Part shown: positions 19,317 through 32,556 of the stretch, one piece after another | Numbering within the stretch: the first letter of the stretch is position 1 | Layout of the letters: every line of letters begins with the position of its first letter | Notes under the pieces: model-generated | Told to the model about the DNA's origin: nothing | The model's input: only the letters and a program-made list of their open reading frames with translations | Database searches by the model: none | Assembly: GCF_000169195.2 (NCBI RefSeq) | Contig: NC_016023.1 | Location: forward strand, 1,736,001-1,800,000 | DNA from: Heyndrickxia coagulans 36D1 | Lineage (GTDB): Bacteria; Bacillota; Bacilli; Bacillales; Bacillaceae_C | Direction of reading: 5' to 3' | DNA: 64,000 nt | Position numbers and translations under genes: made by a program

Positions 19317-22300
19317 ATGCAATTTTTAACCGACCGTATTCTGAACGGGCTGAACCCCGAACAGAAAGAAGCGGTCAAAACAACGGAAGGGCCGCTTTTG
19401 ATTCTTGCCGGGGCGGGAAGCGGCAAAACGCGGGTGCTGACTCGCCGCGTTGCCTATTTAATGGTGGAAAAAGGCGTGAATCCGTATAATATTTTAGCGA
19501 TTACGTTTACCAATAAGGCCGCCCGCGAAATGAAAGACAGGATTGCCGGGATCATGGGTGGTGCTGCTGAAGAAGTGTGGATATCCACCTTCCATTCGAT
19601 GTGCGTGCGCATTTTGCGGAGGGATATCGACAGGATCGGCTTTAACCGCAATTTTTCAATCCTTGACGCGACCGACCAGCTATCGGTCATTAAAAACCTT
19701 TTAAAAGAAAAAAATCTGGATCCGAAAAAATTTGATCCACGGGCGATTTTAGGGAAAATCAGCAGCGCGAAAAATGAACTGATTGATTTTGAGCAGTACG
19801 CCAAACAAGCGGGCGATTTTTTTGACCAAATTGTCAGTGACGTATACGAGGCTTACCAGCAACGCCTGAAGAAAAACCAGTCGCTTGACTTTGACGATCT
19901 GATCATGATGACAATCCAATTGTTCAAGCGCGTCCCGGAAGTCCTCGAATACTACCAAAGAAAATTTCAATACATCCACGTTGATGAGTATCAGGATAGT
20001 GCGACACGTTGCTAATTGAAAAGATTAGCCACCAGCGAAAGCTGGGAGAACTGATGATTCGAAGAGTCGAATGAAGGAGTAACGCCCGGAAAGGCTCTCC
20101 CTGATCCTCCGAATAGCGTCAAGATAGGTAAGGATCTTGAGGTTATAAGCTCGGTGAAGTCGGCTGAATGCTGCCGTAACAAGTCAAGTTGACGAAAGCT
20201 TTCCAGAGGTGGAAGGTGCAGCAAATAAGCCGGGGGTCTATAAAACACTCATGGTGAGAATGTTAGTGAACAACAACTAACTGACGAAAATCCGAATGTA
20301 CGGTTCTAGAGGTATAGATGCTAGAAATGGCATTGTCACGGTACGTGGCGCTAGTGAGGTGGAGTAAGAATTGTCTTTATGAAACACCTTGACGTGTTAC
20401 AGGCACGTCCAAGCTAGCAGGACTAGAGGATTCACCTAAAAGTGTATGTACAGATAGAATCATCGGAACGTGGGAAGCTGACAACGCGGAGGACTTACCG
20501 GCCAATGAAGCGGTGATAAGGAAAAGCGAAGGCTATAACTTATCTTTATGTCAGTGAAAGTGGTGGCACAGTACCGTTGAGGTGATGGAAACATCATGGA
20601 GGGATAGCCACTAGTCAATTTGTTAAAGCAACTACATTTATCGTCTATCAGGTTCGAGTATGACTAAGAGAAACGAAAGCTGCCAGTAACCGGGTGGTGA
20701 TTAGTTGACTGATAACAACCAAAAGCTAAAGAAAGACGAGAATGCCCTAGATAAAATCAACAAACTTCGCGATTTGGTTGGAAACGATAAAATAGTAGGT
20801 ATTATAACGCGATAACAAATTGATGGAACGCCGTATGAGGGGAAACTCTCATGTACGGTGTGAATGGGGGGAAAAGCTGGAGATGACTTCAAAGGCTTAC
20901 CTATCCATATCCAATAAATCCCAGTATACACTTGTGAAATTGTTGGCTTCAAGGTTTCAGAATTTGTGTGTTGTCGGGGATAATGACCAGTCGATTTACC
21001 GTTGGCGCGGTGCGGATATTGCCAATATCTTGTCATTTGAAAAAGATTACCCGAACGCGAAAGTCATTTTGCTCGAGCAAAACTACCGCTCGACGAAGAA
21101 AATTTTACAGGCGGCCAATAAAGTCATCGAAAACAACGCAAACCGGAAAAAGAAAAATTTATGGACGGAAAACGATGAGGGGCAAAATCTCGTCTATTAC
21201 CGGGCAGACAGCGAACAGGGGGAAGCGCAGTTTGTTGCCGGAAAAATTAAGGAACTCACTGCATCGGGTAAACGCCGGTACTCCGATATTGCCATTTTGT
21301 ACCGCACGAACGCCCAGTCCCGTGTCATCGAAGAAGTATTGATGAAATCGAACATTGCCTACAATATCGTCGGCGGCACCCGTTTCTACGACCGGAAAGA
21401 AATTAAAGATATTCTCGCGTATTTGCGGGTCATCGCCAATCCGGATGACGACCTCAGCCTGACCCGGATTATCAATGTGCCGAAACGCGGGATCGGTCAG
21501 ACTTCATTGGATAAGATCGTGCGTTATGCGGCGGACCAGGATGTTTCCTTATTTACGGCACTTCAGGAAATCGATTTTATCGGCCTCAGTCCGAAAATTA
21601 CCAAAGCCTGCCGAGAATTTTACGAGCTTATCAGCAATTTTACCCGGATGCAGGAATATTTATCCGTTACCGAACTGGTGGAAGAATTGCTGGACAAGTC
21701 CGGCTACCGGGATGCGCTGAAACTGGAAAAATCGCTTGAAGCCGAAAGCCGGCTCGAAAATATTGATGAATTTCTTTCAGTTGCCCAGGAATTTGAGAAA
21801 GAGAACGATGACAAAAGCCTTGTTGCCTTTTTGACGGATTTGGCGCTTGTCGCGGATATTGACCGGCTTGAAGAAGATGATGCACAAAAAGATGCCGTTG
21901 TATTAATGACGTTACATGCCGCCAAAGGGCTTGAATTTCCGGTTGTCTTCCTGATCGGCATGGAAGAGGGCATTTTCCCACACAGCCGTTCCCTCATGGA
22001 CGAAGCGGAAATGGAAGAGGAAAGGCGGCTCATGTATGTCGGCGTCACGCGGGCACAAGAGGAGCTGTACCTGACCAATGCTGAAGTGCGGACGCTTTAC
22101 GGGCGCATGAACATCAATCCTGTTTCACGGTTTATCAATGAAATCCCGGAAGAACTGATCGAGGATATTCGCAAGGAGGAAAAAGACCGGCTCGATTTCC
22201 GCCAGGTTTCAAGCGGCAATACGAGAAGAAAAGAGAAACGGCCGCCTGTTGTTCCTGCCTGGCAACAAAACAGGGCCGGCAATCCTTCCTGGCAAGTGGG

Positions 22301-22451
22301 CGATAAAGCCGAACATAAAAAATGGGGGATCGGCACGGTTGTCAGTGTCAAGGGAGAAGGCAAATCAGCTGAACTTGACATTGCATTCCCGAGCCCTGTC
22401 GGCATCAAACGGCTTTTAGCCGAGTTTGCGCCGATTACAAAAATAGAATAG
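19317..22451 (+). CDS. pcrA: ATP-dependent DNA helicase PcrA, split by a group II intron
   Basis: Coding parts are 19317-19998 and 20911-22451; joined they give 740 residues, the normal PcrA length. It is an SF1A 3'-5' helicase for repair and plasmid replication, essential in B. subtilis. Walker A AGAGSGKT is at residues 31-38. Exon 1 ends inside codon 228 after VDEYQD (motif II). Exon 2 continues [10 protein letters not shown], then [16 protein letters not shown] (motif III), [25 protein letters not shown] and the C-terminal Tudor-like [16 protein letters not shown]. Without splicing, exon 1 reads five codons into the intron and stops, giving a dead 232-residue product. No frameshift is seen in either exon. 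Confidence 0.95.
19999..20910 (+). mobile_element. ORF-less group II intron in pcrA
   Basis: The 5' end is GTGCGACACG, the group II GUGYG start. The 3' end is CCTATCCATAT, matching the usual AY end. Domain V is recognisable at about 20826-20862 as a GCCGTATGAG...CTCATGTACGGT hairpin with a GGAAA-type loop and a two-base bulge; the domain VI stem follows. Removing exactly 912 nt restores the pcrA frame (D-T-N-K). No reverse transcriptase or maturase is encoded. The only open stretch in the domain IV position (about 20704-20817) is 37 codons from a TTG. Splicing would need a maturase encoded elsewhere, or RNA self-splicing. Confidence 0.93.
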
Positions 22452-22505
22452 AATAAGTCTGGACAACGAAAGGGACACAGGCGGCAAATGCCACTTTTGC
22501 CCTGA

Positions 22506-24530
<2,025 letters not shown>

Positions 24531-24571
24531 ATGCAAGGGAAAGCGAGAAATCAAAAAGGTGGAAAGGCAGT

Positions 24572-25738
24572 ATGAAAAAATGGTACCCCCTCATCATATC
24601 GATGGTTTTACTGGCAGGCTGTTCACCGGGTTTCGGCTCGGATAACAAAGTGGTCCAGAAAAGCAACAATAAAAAAGAAACATCCGTTGTTTCGAGTTAC
24701 CAAATTTCCGACCAGTATTATAAAAATATTTACCCCTATAAAACGAGCAAATCGCGGGGGCTCGTTGTCAGCAACTTAAATACTTCATATGATATCGAGG
24801 AATTTGAAACCGGCCTGATGCGGGTTGCGCAGAGAAACTACCCGCCGGATGACTATCTTTTTCAGGAAGGCCAGTATCTGACTTCCGACACCATAACAAA
24901 ATGGCTGAACCGGAAATATACGGTAGACCAGTTGAAAAAGAAAGGCCTGAAAGAACAGGACAATGTCGGGCTGAATCCGGTGAATGATGAAAAAGGATCG
25001 GCAAAGCAGCAAAACGAGAAAAACCCGATTTATTTGGCGCAAATTCTCGAACAGGATTATTTAACAAAAGACAGCAAAGGGAACGTCAAACTGTCCGGCG
25101 TTGCCATCGGGCTTGCCCTGAACTCGGTTTATTACTATCAGACGGAAAAGTACGGTTCCACGTATGACGTCAATATTTCCCAAAAAACGCTGGACGAAAA
25201 AGGGAAGCAGATTGCATCGGAAGTCGTCCAGCGCCTGCGCAAGATGGATGGATTGAAAAATGTCCCGATTACGATCGGGCTGTACAAACAGCAGAGCAAG
25301 GATTCCGTTATTCCCGGAAATTACTTTGCTTACGCTACCGTTCCGGCAAACAGCACATCTGCAGACGATTGGAAAAACATCAATGAAAAATATTATTTGT
25401 TCCCGTCCGACGATGCGGAAAAAGCCCATCGTGATGATGAGAAAACATTTGAGAATTTTAAAACGGACATTGAAGACTTTTTCCCGAATTACACCGGGTG
25501 TATTGGCAGGGCAAGATACAGCGACGGGCAGCTTGCTGATTTAAGCATCGACATTCCGATCCAGTTTTATGGCCAGGCGGAAGTCATTGCCTTTACGCAA
25601 TATGTCGCCGGCTTGGTGGTCAAAACCTTCCCGGATTATGTCAATTTACAAGTGAGCATCACGGCTAACAATGAAGCAAAAGCGCTCATTGTAAGAGAAT
25701 CAAAAGCAAAAGACCCGACCGTCCACATTTATAACTGA
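24572..25738 (+). CDS. camS: CamS-family sex-pheromone lipoprotein (YerH)
   Basis: 388 residues. A lipoprotein signal ends in LAGC (Cys17), so the protein is a membrane-anchored lipoprotein outside the cell. The CamS domain is recognisable (SDQYYKNIYPYKTSKSRGLV, GLMRVAQRNYPPDDYLFQEG, QIPIQFYGQAEVI-like end). In enterococci and staphylococci the signal peptide of this family yields a pheromone; the role in bacilli is unclear. Last gene of the pcrB-pcrA-ligA-camS row. Confidence 0.92.
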   Translation: MKKWYPLIISMVLLAGCSPGFGSDNKVVQKSNNKKETSVVSSYQISDQYYKNIYPYKTSKSRGLVVSNLNTSYDIEEFETGLMRVAQRNYPPDDYLFQEGQYLTSDTITKWLNRKYTVDQLKKKGLKEQDNVGLNPVNDEKGSAKQQNEKNPIYLAQILEQDYLTKDSKGNVKLSGVAIGLALNSVYYYQTEKYGSTYDVNISQKTLDEKGKQIASEVVQRLRKMDGLKNVPITIGLYKQQSKDSVIPGNYFAYATVPANSTSADDWKNINEKYYLFPSDDAEKAHRDDEKTFENFKTDIEDFFPNYTGCIGRARYSDGQLADLSIDIPIQFYGQAEVIAFTQYVAGLVVKTFPDYVNLQVSITANNEAKALIVRESKAKDPTVHIYN

Positions 25739-25740
25739 AA

Positions 25741-25779
25741 AAAGAGCAGATACATGAAAATTGTATCTGCTCTTTTTTT
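25741..25779 (+). terminator. Intrinsic terminator after camS
   Basis: AGAGCAGATACA pairs with TGTATCTGCTCT across a short loop, followed by seven Ts. Confidence 0.92.
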
Positions 25780-25844
25780 AGTATGTCACATTTCAAAAAA
25801 GGAAAACATTTTTTAAGTTTTTTTCAAAAAAAGGCTACCATTTT

Positions 25845-25858
25845 TGAAAACACTGTTA
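25845..25858 (+). promoter_or_regulatory. Candidate CcpA (cre) site before aceB
   Basis: TGAAAACACTGTTA matches the cre pattern at 11 of 14 positions, and a TATAAT lies at 25859-25864. Carbon catabolite repression of a glyoxylate-shunt gene would be sensible, but the match is imperfect. Confidence 0.35.
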
Positions 25859-25913
25859 TATAATAAAAACATGCAAAACATACTGTATTATAACAAGGAA
25901 AGGGAGTGCAGAT

Positions 25914-27509
25914 ATGGAGACCAAAGCACCAGGCATTACCGTAACGGGATCCATCCATGACGGGTATGACGACATATTGACCCCGGAAGCGCTGCAATTT
26001 TTGGAACAGCTGGAGCGGCATTTCGGCGAAAGGCGGCGTGAACTGCTGGCCTACAGAAAAAAGCGCGATGAAGAAATCAAATCGGGCAAGCTTCCACATT
26101 TTCTCGAAGAAACGGCCTCCATCCGCGAATCCGACTGGACCATTGCCCCGCTTCCCGAAGATTTGCAGGACAGGCGTGTGGAGATTACCGGGCCGGTTGA
26201 CCGGAAAATGGTGATCAATGCTTTGAATTCAGGCGCAAAAATATTTATGGCCTGCTTTGAAGATGCTACTTCCCCGACATGGGAGAATATCATTGAAGGC
26301 CAGATCCATCTCCGTGATGCGGTCAACCGGACGATTACTTTTACCGGGCCGAATGGAAAAGAATACAAACTGGCCGATCATCCCGCTGTCTTAATCGTCA
26401 GACCGCGCGGATGGCATTTGGAAGAGAAACATATTTTAGTAGACGGTAAACCTATATCCGGCAGTTTAACAGATTTCGGGCTTTACTTCTTCCATAATGC
26501 CCGCAGGCTCCTTGAAAACAGCACAGGCCCGTACTTTTACCTGCCAAAAATGGAAAGCCATCTGGAAGCGCGCCTTTGGAATGATGTTTTTATCTTTGCT
26601 CAAAAGTATATCGGCATCCCGAAAGGCACCATTAAAGCGACTGTCCTGATTGAAACGATTATGGCTGCATTTGAAATGGACGAAATCCTTTACGAACTGA
26701 AAGAGCATTCGGCAGGCCTCAACTGCGGGCGCTGGGACTATATTTTCAGCTATATTAAAAAACTGCGTACCAATCCGCAGTTTATTACGCCAGACAGGTC
26801 TCTTGTCACCATGACGGTCCCGTTTATGCGCGCTTATTCGCTTTTGACCATTAAGACGTGCCACCGCCGGAATGCGCCGGCAATCGGGGGAATGGCCGCG
26901 CAGATCCCGGTAAAAGACGACCCGGCAAAAAATGAAGAAGCCTTCCAAAAGGTGCGTGCCGATAAAGAGCGGGAAGCAAGAGACGGGCATGACGGCACCT
27001 GGGTTGCGCATCCTGGGCTTGTGCCAGTCGCCTTGGAAGCATTTAATAAAGAAATGCCTGAGCCGAACCAAATCCACTCCGGCAAGCAGATGGATTTTAC
27101 GGCGACGGCAGATGATCTGCTTGCTGTGCCGCAAGGGGAAATCACGGAAAAAGGAATCCGTGAAAACATTTATGCCGGCATCCAGTACATCGAATCCTGG
27201 CTCAGGGGAAGGGGTGCTGTGCCGATCTCGAACTTAATGGAAGATGCGGCGACGGCTGAAATTTCTCGCACCCAGCTTTGGCACTGGATTCGCCATCCGA
27301 AGGGCGTGCTTCAAGACGGCAGAAAAGTGACGATTGAGCTATATGAACAAATCAAAGCGGAAGAACTGGAACGCATCCGCCGGGAAATCGGGGAGGAATA
27401 TTACCGGGCCGGCCGTTTTGAAGAAGCAGTAGCCTTATTTGACCGGCTTGTTAAAGAAGACGAATTTATTGAATTTTTAACCTTACCGGCGTATGAATTG
27501 CTGGGCTGA
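25914..27509 (+). CDS. aceB: Malate synthase A
   Basis: 531 residues. Condenses glyoxylate with acetyl-CoA to malate, the second step of the glyoxylate shunt. Signatures: [47 protein letters not shown], the [20 protein letters not shown] Mg-site region and the late [15 protein letters not shown]. Start ATG 25914 follows AAAGGGAG. It precedes isocitrate lyase, so the pair forms a complete shunt, which B. subtilis 168 lacks. Confidence 0.95.
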   Translation: METKAPGITVTGSIHDGYDDILTPEALQFLEQLERHFGERRRELLAYRKKRDEEIKSGKLPHFLEETASIRESDWTIAPLPEDLQDRRVEITGPVDRKMVINALNSGAKIFMACFEDATSPTWENIIEGQIHLRDAVNRTITFTGPNGKEYKLADHPAVLIVRPRGWHLEEKHILVDGKPISGSLTDFGLYFFHNARRLLENSTGPYFYLPKMESHLEARLWNDVFIFAQKYIGIPKGTIKATVLIETIMAAFEMDEILYELKEHSAGLNCGRWDYIFSYIKKLRTNPQFITPDRSLVTMTVPFMRAYSLLTIKTCHRRNAPAIGGMAAQIPVKDDPAKNEEAFQKVRADKEREARDGHDGTWVAHPGLVPVALEAFNKEMPEPNQIHSGKQMDFTATADDLLAVPQGEITEKGIRENIYAGIQYIESWLRGRGAVPISNLMEDAATAEISRTQLWHWIRHPKGVLQDGRKVTIELYEQIKAEELERIRREIGEEYYRAGRFEEAVALFDRLVKEDEFIEFLTLPAYELLG

Positions 27510-27722
27510 TCGAAAGGTGATTTAACGAGGCATGTCCGTAACAAGGGGAGACGTACAATGGAAAGCTCTGCAGTCATGTAGAGAGGTATCATATGAATAT
27601 CGTAAGCTCTATATGTTAGCTGCTTTAGCCGCAGCCGTATAAAGGGGAATCGTTTGAACCCCGGGAAAGCCTTATTTTGCCTGCGGATTTACATTATATT
27701 GAAAAAATGGGAGGAATTTTTG
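27510..27722 (+). other. aceB-aceA spacer with two tiny open frames
   Basis: Each tiny frame has a ribosome-site-like sequence: ATG 27558 to TAG 27581 (7 codons, after GGGGAG) and ATG 27593 to TAG 27619 (8 codons, after GAGAGG). A short inverted repeat GCTGC...GCAGC follows near 27620. The aceA ribosome site GGGAGG is at 27709-27714. Whether these are leader peptides or chance is open. Confidence 0.4.
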
Positions 27723-29000
27723 ATGGTAAACGAAAAAGCGCTTGAATTGAAACGAAGCTGGGAGAAAGATGAAAGGTGGCAGGGGATTGTCCGCCCGTAT
27801 GCTCCGGAAGACGTGCTCAAACTGAGGGGTTCTGTTCAAATTGAATATACTTTGGCGCGCAGGGGGGCGGAAAAATTCTGGAATCTGCTGCATACGGAAG
27901 ATTATATCCATGCATTGGGTGCACTCACGGGAAATCAGGCCGTCCAGCAGGTAAAGGCCGGATTGAAAGCCATTTATTTAAGCGGCTGGCAGGTTGCAGC
28001 TGATGCGAACCTTGCCGGGCAAATGTATCCGGACCAAAGCCTGTATCCGGCGAACAGCGTGCCGAATGTCGTCAAACGGATCAACCAGGCCCTGCAGCGT
28101 GCCGACCAGATCCACCATGCAGAAGGGGACGAACGGATTGATTGGTTTGCGCCGATCGTTGCCGATGCAGAAGCCGGTTTTGGCGGCCCGTTAAACGTAT
28201 TCGAACTGACAAAAGCGATGATCGAAGCGGGTGCCGCGTCTGTCCATCTTGAAGACCAGCTTTCATCCGAGAAGAAATGCGGCCATTTGGGCGGCAAAGT
28301 GTTGCAGCCGACACAAACAGCTATCCGCCACTTGATTGCAGCCCGCCTTGCTGCTGATGTCATGGGCGTGCCGACCGTTATCATTGCCCGTACGGATGCA
28401 AATGCGGCAAATCTGATCACAAGCAATGTTGACCCATATGATGCGCCGTTTATCACCGGGGAACGGACAGCGGAAGGTTTTTACCGCACAAAAGCAGGCA
28501 TAGACCAGGCGATTGCCCGCGGCCTTGCTTACGCGCCATATGCCGATATGATCTGGTGCGAAACGAGTGAGCCGAATCTGGACGAAGCACGCCGGTTTGC
28601 AGAAGCGATCCATGAAAAATTCCCGGGTAAACTTTTGGCTTACAACTGCTCGCCGTCGTTCAACTGGAAGAAGAAACTCGATGACAAAACAATTGCGAAC
28701 TTCCAGAAAGAAATTGCGCGCATGGGCTATAAATTCCAGTTCGTTACGCTTGCCGGCTTCCATGCCTTGAACCACAGCATGTTTGAACTGGCCCGCAACT
28801 ACCGCGACCGCGGCATGGCAGCCTATTCCGAACTGCAGCAGGCCGAATTTGCAAACGAACAATATGGTTACACGGCAACACGCCATCAGCGCGAAGTCGG
28901 GACCGGTTATTTCGATGAAGTCTCGATGGTCATCTCAGGCGGCACTTCTTCCACCACCGCACTCACAGGATCGACCGAGCAGGAACAATTCATTCATTAA
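27723..29000 (+). CDS. aceA: Isocitrate lyase
   Basis: 425 residues. Splits isocitrate into glyoxylate and succinate. The catalytic signature KKCGH is at residues 184-188 with Cys186. [19 protein letters not shown] and HLEDQ hold the Mg site, and [14 protein letters not shown] and [12 protein letters not shown] follow. I chose ATG 27723 ([13 protein letters not shown]), which follows GGGAGG; an upstream in-frame start adds a non-conserved stretch. Ends at a strong terminator. Confidence 0.96.
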   Translation: MVNEKALELKRSWEKDERWQGIVRPYAPEDVLKLRGSVQIEYTLARRGAEKFWNLLHTEDYIHALGALTGNQAVQQVKAGLKAIYLSGWQVAADANLAGQMYPDQSLYPANSVPNVVKRINQALQRADQIHHAEGDERIDWFAPIVADAEAGFGGPLNVFELTKAMIEAGAASVHLEDQLSSEKKCGHLGGKVLQPTQTAIRHLIAARLAADVMGVPTVIIARTDANAANLITSNVDPYDAPFITGERTAEGFYRTKAGIDQAIARGLAYAPYADMIWCETSEPNLDEARRFAEAIHEKFPGKLLAYNCSPSFNWKKKLDDKTIANFQKEIARMGYKFQFVTLAGFHALNHSMFELARNYRDRGMAAYSELQQAEFANEQYGYTATRHQREVGTGYFDEVSMVISGGTSSTTALTGSTEQEQFIH

Positions 29001-29019
29001 ATTGGAACATGCCAAAACA

Positions 29020-29056
29020 CGGCAGGCCTAAGCAAAGCCTGCCCGTTTTCTTTTTT
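29020..29056 (+). terminator. Intrinsic terminator after aceA
   Basis: CGGCAGGC pairs with GCCTGCCCG region across a nine-base loop and is followed by a T-rich tract. Confidence 0.85.
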
Positions 29057-29074
29057 GCAACCCTGGCGCCCCCC

Positions 29075-29104
29075 TTGCTTAAGGGCGGGCTTTTCTGCTA
29101 TGAT
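29075..29104 (+). promoter_or_regulatory. Probable gatCAB promoter
   Basis: TTGCTT (29075-29080) and TATGAT (29099-29104) are 18 nt apart, about 145 nt before gatC. The long leader shows no structure I recognise. Confidence 0.5.
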
Positions 29105-29247
29105 CAATAGTATTGCAGGGTTCGATTCGCCCCATATGAACGGACAGTCAGGCCCCGCTTTCCGGGTTGTGCTGCGGGGCAATGAACTGCACGCCCGATT
29201 GGTTCCACGTACAATTGATGTGACTTTTATAACGGAGGTGAAAGGCT

Positions 29248-29538
29248 ATGCCTGATATTTCAAAAGAACAAGTCCAACACGTTGCCGACCTGGCACGCCT
29301 TGAAATGAATGAGACGGAAACGGAAAAGTTTACGAAACAGCTGGGGGATATTATCCATTTTGCGGAATCATTAAATGAACTTGACACAACCGGGGTTCCG
29401 CCGACCACGCACGTACTCGAAATCCGCAATGTGATGCGCGAAGATACGGTGGAAAAAGGACTGCCGCGCGAGCTTGTGTTGAAAAATGCACCGGATACTC
29501 AGGACGGCATGATCCGTGTGCCGACAATTGTAGAATAA
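29248..29538 (+). CDS. gatC: Asp/Glu-tRNA amidotransferase subunit GatC
   Basis: 96 residues. Small subunit that stabilises GatA on GatB in the enzyme converting Glu-tRNA(Gln) and Asp-tRNA(Asn). The pattern [20 protein letters not shown] and the [16 protein letters not shown] stretch are typical. Start ATG 29248 follows GGAGGTG. The gatCAB order is standard in bacilli. Confidence 0.95.
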   Translation: MPDISKEQVQHVADLARLEMNETETEKFTKQLGDIIHFAESLNELDTTGVPPTTHVLEIRNVMREDTVEKGLPRELVLKNAPDTQDGMIRVPTIVE

Positions 29539-29550
29539 GGAGGGGAAAGC

Positions 29551-31008
29551 ATGTCTTTATTTGACCATAAAATCTCGGAGCTCCACGAGTTTTTACATAA
29601 TAAGGAAGTTAAAGTATCAGAACTTGTTGATGAAGCGTATCAAAAGATTTCAGAAACAGACGACAAAGTGAAAGCTTTTTTAACGTTAGATGAAGAACGG
29701 GCCCGCAAAACCGCAGCGGAACTGGACGGCAAAATCGGCTCGCCGGAAGCTGAAAATGTGCTGTTCGGCATGCCGATCGGAATCAAGGACAATATTGTCA
29801 CGAAAGATTTGCGGACAACCTGTGCCAGCAAAATCCTTGAAAACTTCGATCCCATTTATGATGCCACGGTTATGGAAAAATTACATAAGGAAAAGACGAT
29901 CACAATCGGCAAATTGAATATGGATGAATTTGCGATGGGTTCGTCGACGGAAAATTCCGCATTCCAAATCACCCGTAACCCTTGGAACCTGGATACGGTG
30001 CCGGGCGGTTCTTCCGGTGGTTCGGCTGCAGCCGTGGCAGCGGGAGAAGTACCGTTTGCGCTTGGATCCGATACCGGTGGCTCGATCCGCCAGCCGGCCG
30101 CATTTTGCGGGGTTGTCGGAATGAAGCCGACTTACGGGCGCGTTTCCCGTTTTGGCCTTGTCGCATTCGCCTCTTCGCTCGACCAGATCGGGCCGATTAC
30201 CCGGACCGTGGAAGACAATGCCTATCTTTTACAGGCGATTTCCGGGCTTGACCGGCATGATTCTACCTCAGCCGACGTGGAAGTGCCGAACTATGTGGAG
30301 GCGCTCAAAGGTGATGTAAAAGGCTTGAAAATTGCCGTGCCAAAAGAATACTTAGGTGAAGGCGTCAGCGAAGAAGCACGCCAGGCTGTTCTCAATGCCT
30401 TGAAAGTGCTGGAAAAGCTCGGTGCCACATGGGAAGAAGTGTCGCTGCCGCATTCGAAATACGGCGTGGCCACCTATTATTTGCTTGCTTCATCCGAAGC
30501 GTCTTCCAACCTGGCCCGTTTCGACGGCGTCCGCTACGGCTACCGTTCGCCAAACGCCACGAACCTCGAAGAATTATATAAAAAGACCCGTTCGGAAGGT
30601 TTTGGGGACGAAGTAAAACGCCGCATCATGCTTGGAACTTTTGCGCTAAGTGCAGGCTATTACGATGCGTATTACAAGAAAGCACAACAGGCCCGCACCC
30701 TGATCAAAAAAGACTTTGACGATGTACTCGAAAAATATGATGTCATCATCGGGCCGACCACGCCGACGCCGGCTTTTAAAATCGGGGAAAAAATAGAAGA
30801 TCCGTTAACGATGTATGCGAATGATATTTTAACCATTCCGGTCAACTTGGCAGGCGTTCCGGGGATCTCTGTTCCATGTGGGTTTGCAGGTGGGCTGCCA
30901 TTAGGGCTGCAAATCATCGGGAAGCATTTTGACGAAAGCACCGTGTACCGCGTTGCCCACGCATTTGAACAGGCGACGGACTTCCATAACCAAAAACCGC
31001 AATTGTAA
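29551..31008 (+). CDS. gatA: Asp/Glu-tRNA amidotransferase subunit GatA
   Basis: 485 residues of the amidase-signature family. It releases ammonia from glutamine for GatB. The Lys79, Ser154 and Ser178 triad is visible in [16 protein letters not shown] and [13 protein letters not shown]. Twelve nt after gatC, with an AAGGAGGGG site. Confidence 0.96.
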   Translation: MSLFDHKISELHEFLHNKEVKVSELVDEAYQKISETDDKVKAFLTLDEERARKTAAELDGKIGSPEAENVLFGMPIGIKDNIVTKDLRTTCASKILENFDPIYDATVMEKLHKEKTITIGKLNMDEFAMGSSTENSAFQITRNPWNLDTVPGGSSGGSAAAVAAGEVPFALGSDTGGSIRQPAAFCGVVGMKPTYGRVSRFGLVAFASSLDQIGPITRTVEDNAYLLQAISGLDRHDSTSADVEVPNYVEALKGDVKGLKIAVPKEYLGEGVSEEARQAVLNALKVLEKLGATWEEVSLPHSKYGVATYYLLASSEASSNLARFDGVRYGYRSPNATNLEELYKKTRSEGFGDEVKRRIMLGTFALSAGYYDAYYKKAQQARTLIKKDFDDVLEKYDVIIGPTTPTPAFKIGEKIEDPLTMYANDILTIPVNLAGVPGISVPCGFAGGLPLGLQIIGKHFDESTVYRVAHAFEQATDFHNQKPQL

Positions 31009-31020
31009 GGGGTGAAAAAG

Positions 31021-32454
31021 ATGAATTTTGAAACAGTGATCGGACTTGAAGTGCACGTTGAACTCAAAACCAATACGAAAATTTTCTCGCCGGCGCCTGC
31101 GCATTTCGGGGCAGAACCGAATACGAACACAAATGTTATTGATCTCGGCTATCCGGGGGTGCTTCCGGTACTGAATAAAAAAGTGGTTGACTACGCAATG
31201 AAGGCGGCCATGGCGCTGAACTGCGAAATTGCAACCGAAACGAAATTCGACCGGAAAAACTATTTTTACCCGGACAACCCGAAAGCCTATCAGATTTCCC
31301 AATTTGATAAACCGATCGGGAAAAACGGCTGGATTGAAATCGAAGTGGACGGCATAAAGAAAAAGATCGGTATTACCCGTATTCACATGGAAGAAGACGC
31401 CGGGAAACTGTTCCACGCGGCAAATGAAGGGTATTCTCTCGTCGATTTGAACCGCCAAGGCACGCCACTAATTGAAATTGTTTCGGAACCGGATATTCGT
31501 ACGCCGGAAGAAGCGTATGCGTATCTTGAAAAATTAAAATCCATCATTCAATATACCGGCGTTTCCGACTGCAAAATGGAAGAAGGGTCACTCCGCTGCG
31601 ATGCCAATATTTCCATCCGTCCAATCGGGCAGGAAACATTCGGCACGAAAACCGAACTGAAAAACTTGAACTCGTTCAACTATGTGCGCAAAGGCCTGCA
31701 GTATGAGCAGGAACGCCAGAAACAAGTGCTGCTTGCAGGCGGTGTGATCCAACAGGAAACACGCCGTTTTGACGAAGCAACCGGCAAAACGATTTTGATG
31801 CGGGTGAAAGAAGGCTCGGACGATTACCGCTATTTCCCGGAACCGGATCTTGTGGATCTGTATATTGATGACGCCTGGAAAGAACGGGTGCGCGCCGAAA
31901 TCCCGGAACTTCCGGATGAACGGAAAAAGCGTTACACGGAAGAACTCGGGCTCCCGGCTTATGATGCCATGGTGCTCACACTCACGAAAGAAATGTCCGA
32001 TTTCTTTGAAGCGACGATCGCAGCCGGCGCCGATGCAAAACAGGCATCGAACTGGCTGATGGGCGAAGTGTCCGCGTACTTGAATTCAGCCCAGAAAGAA
32101 CTGCATGATATTGCTCTGACACCAGAAAGCCTTGCCGGCATGATCAAATTGATCGAAAACGGCACGCTCTCTTCAAAATTGGCGAAGAAAGTGTTCCGCG
32201 AACTGGTCGAAAAAGGCGGCGACCCGGAAAAAATCGTCAAGGAAAAAGGACTTGTGCAAATTTCTGATGAAGGCGAGCTTTTAAAAATTGTAACAGAAGT
32301 GCTGGATAAAAACGAACAATCCATTATTGACTATAAAAACGGAAAAGACCGGGCGCTCGGCTTTTTGGTCGGACAGGTCATGAAAGCAACAAAAGGGCAG
32401 GCCAACCCACCGATTGTCAATAAACTGCTGATTCAGGAAATGAATAAACGTTAA
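31021..32454 (+). CDS. gatB: Asp/Glu-tRNA amidotransferase subunit GatB
   Basis: 477 residues. The kinase-amidase subunit that phosphorylates the misacylated tRNA and transfers ammonia. [49 protein letters not shown] and the C-terminal YqeY-like tail domain ([16 protein letters not shown]) are clear. I chose ATG 31021 rather than the GTG at 31012 because the AAGGGGTG site covers that codon and the family begins MNFE. Ends at a terminator. Confidence 0.96.
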   Translation: MNFETVIGLEVHVELKTNTKIFSPAPAHFGAEPNTNTNVIDLGYPGVLPVLNKKVVDYAMKAAMALNCEIATETKFDRKNYFYPDNPKAYQISQFDKPIGKNGWIEIEVDGIKKKIGITRIHMEEDAGKLFHAANEGYSLVDLNRQGTPLIEIVSEPDIRTPEEAYAYLEKLKSIIQYTGVSDCKMEEGSLRCDANISIRPIGQETFGTKTELKNLNSFNYVRKGLQYEQERQKQVLLAGGVIQQETRRFDEATGKTILMRVKEGSDDYRYFPEPDLVDLYIDDAWKERVRAEIPELPDERKKRYTEELGLPAYDAMVLTLTKEMSDFFEATIAAGADAKQASNWLMGEVSAYLNSAQKELHDIALTPESLAGMIKLIENGTLSSKLAKKVFRELVEKGGDPEKIVKEKGLVQISDEGELLKIVTEVLDKNEQSIIDYKNGKDRALGFLVGQVMKATKGQANPPIVNKLLIQEMNKR

Positions 32455-32460
32455 GTTTTC

Positions 32461-32491
32461 AAAAAAAGCGGTGTGCCCCACCGCTTTTTTT
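32461..32491 (+). terminator. Intrinsic terminator after gatB
   Basis: AAAAAAAGCGGTG pairs with CACCGCTTTTTTT; near-perfect stem with a U tract on the plus strand and A tract that could also work on the minus strand. Confidence 0.92.
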
Positions 32492-32556
32492 GTTTTAAAA
32501 TTTGGTGACCGGGTATATAACGAAAGGGTGAAATTGACGATAGGAGGCTGCAAACA

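Noticed and set aside
19999-20910. Group I intron or plain insertion sequence in pcrA
   Set aside because: Starts with GTGCGAC, has a domain V hairpin and ends with AT; no transposase, no terminal inverted repeats and no target duplication.
20820-22451. A separate gene for a truncated helicase starting at 20820
   Set aside because: Its first 30 codons are intron domains V and VI; the true exon begins at 20911 and continues exon 1 in frame.
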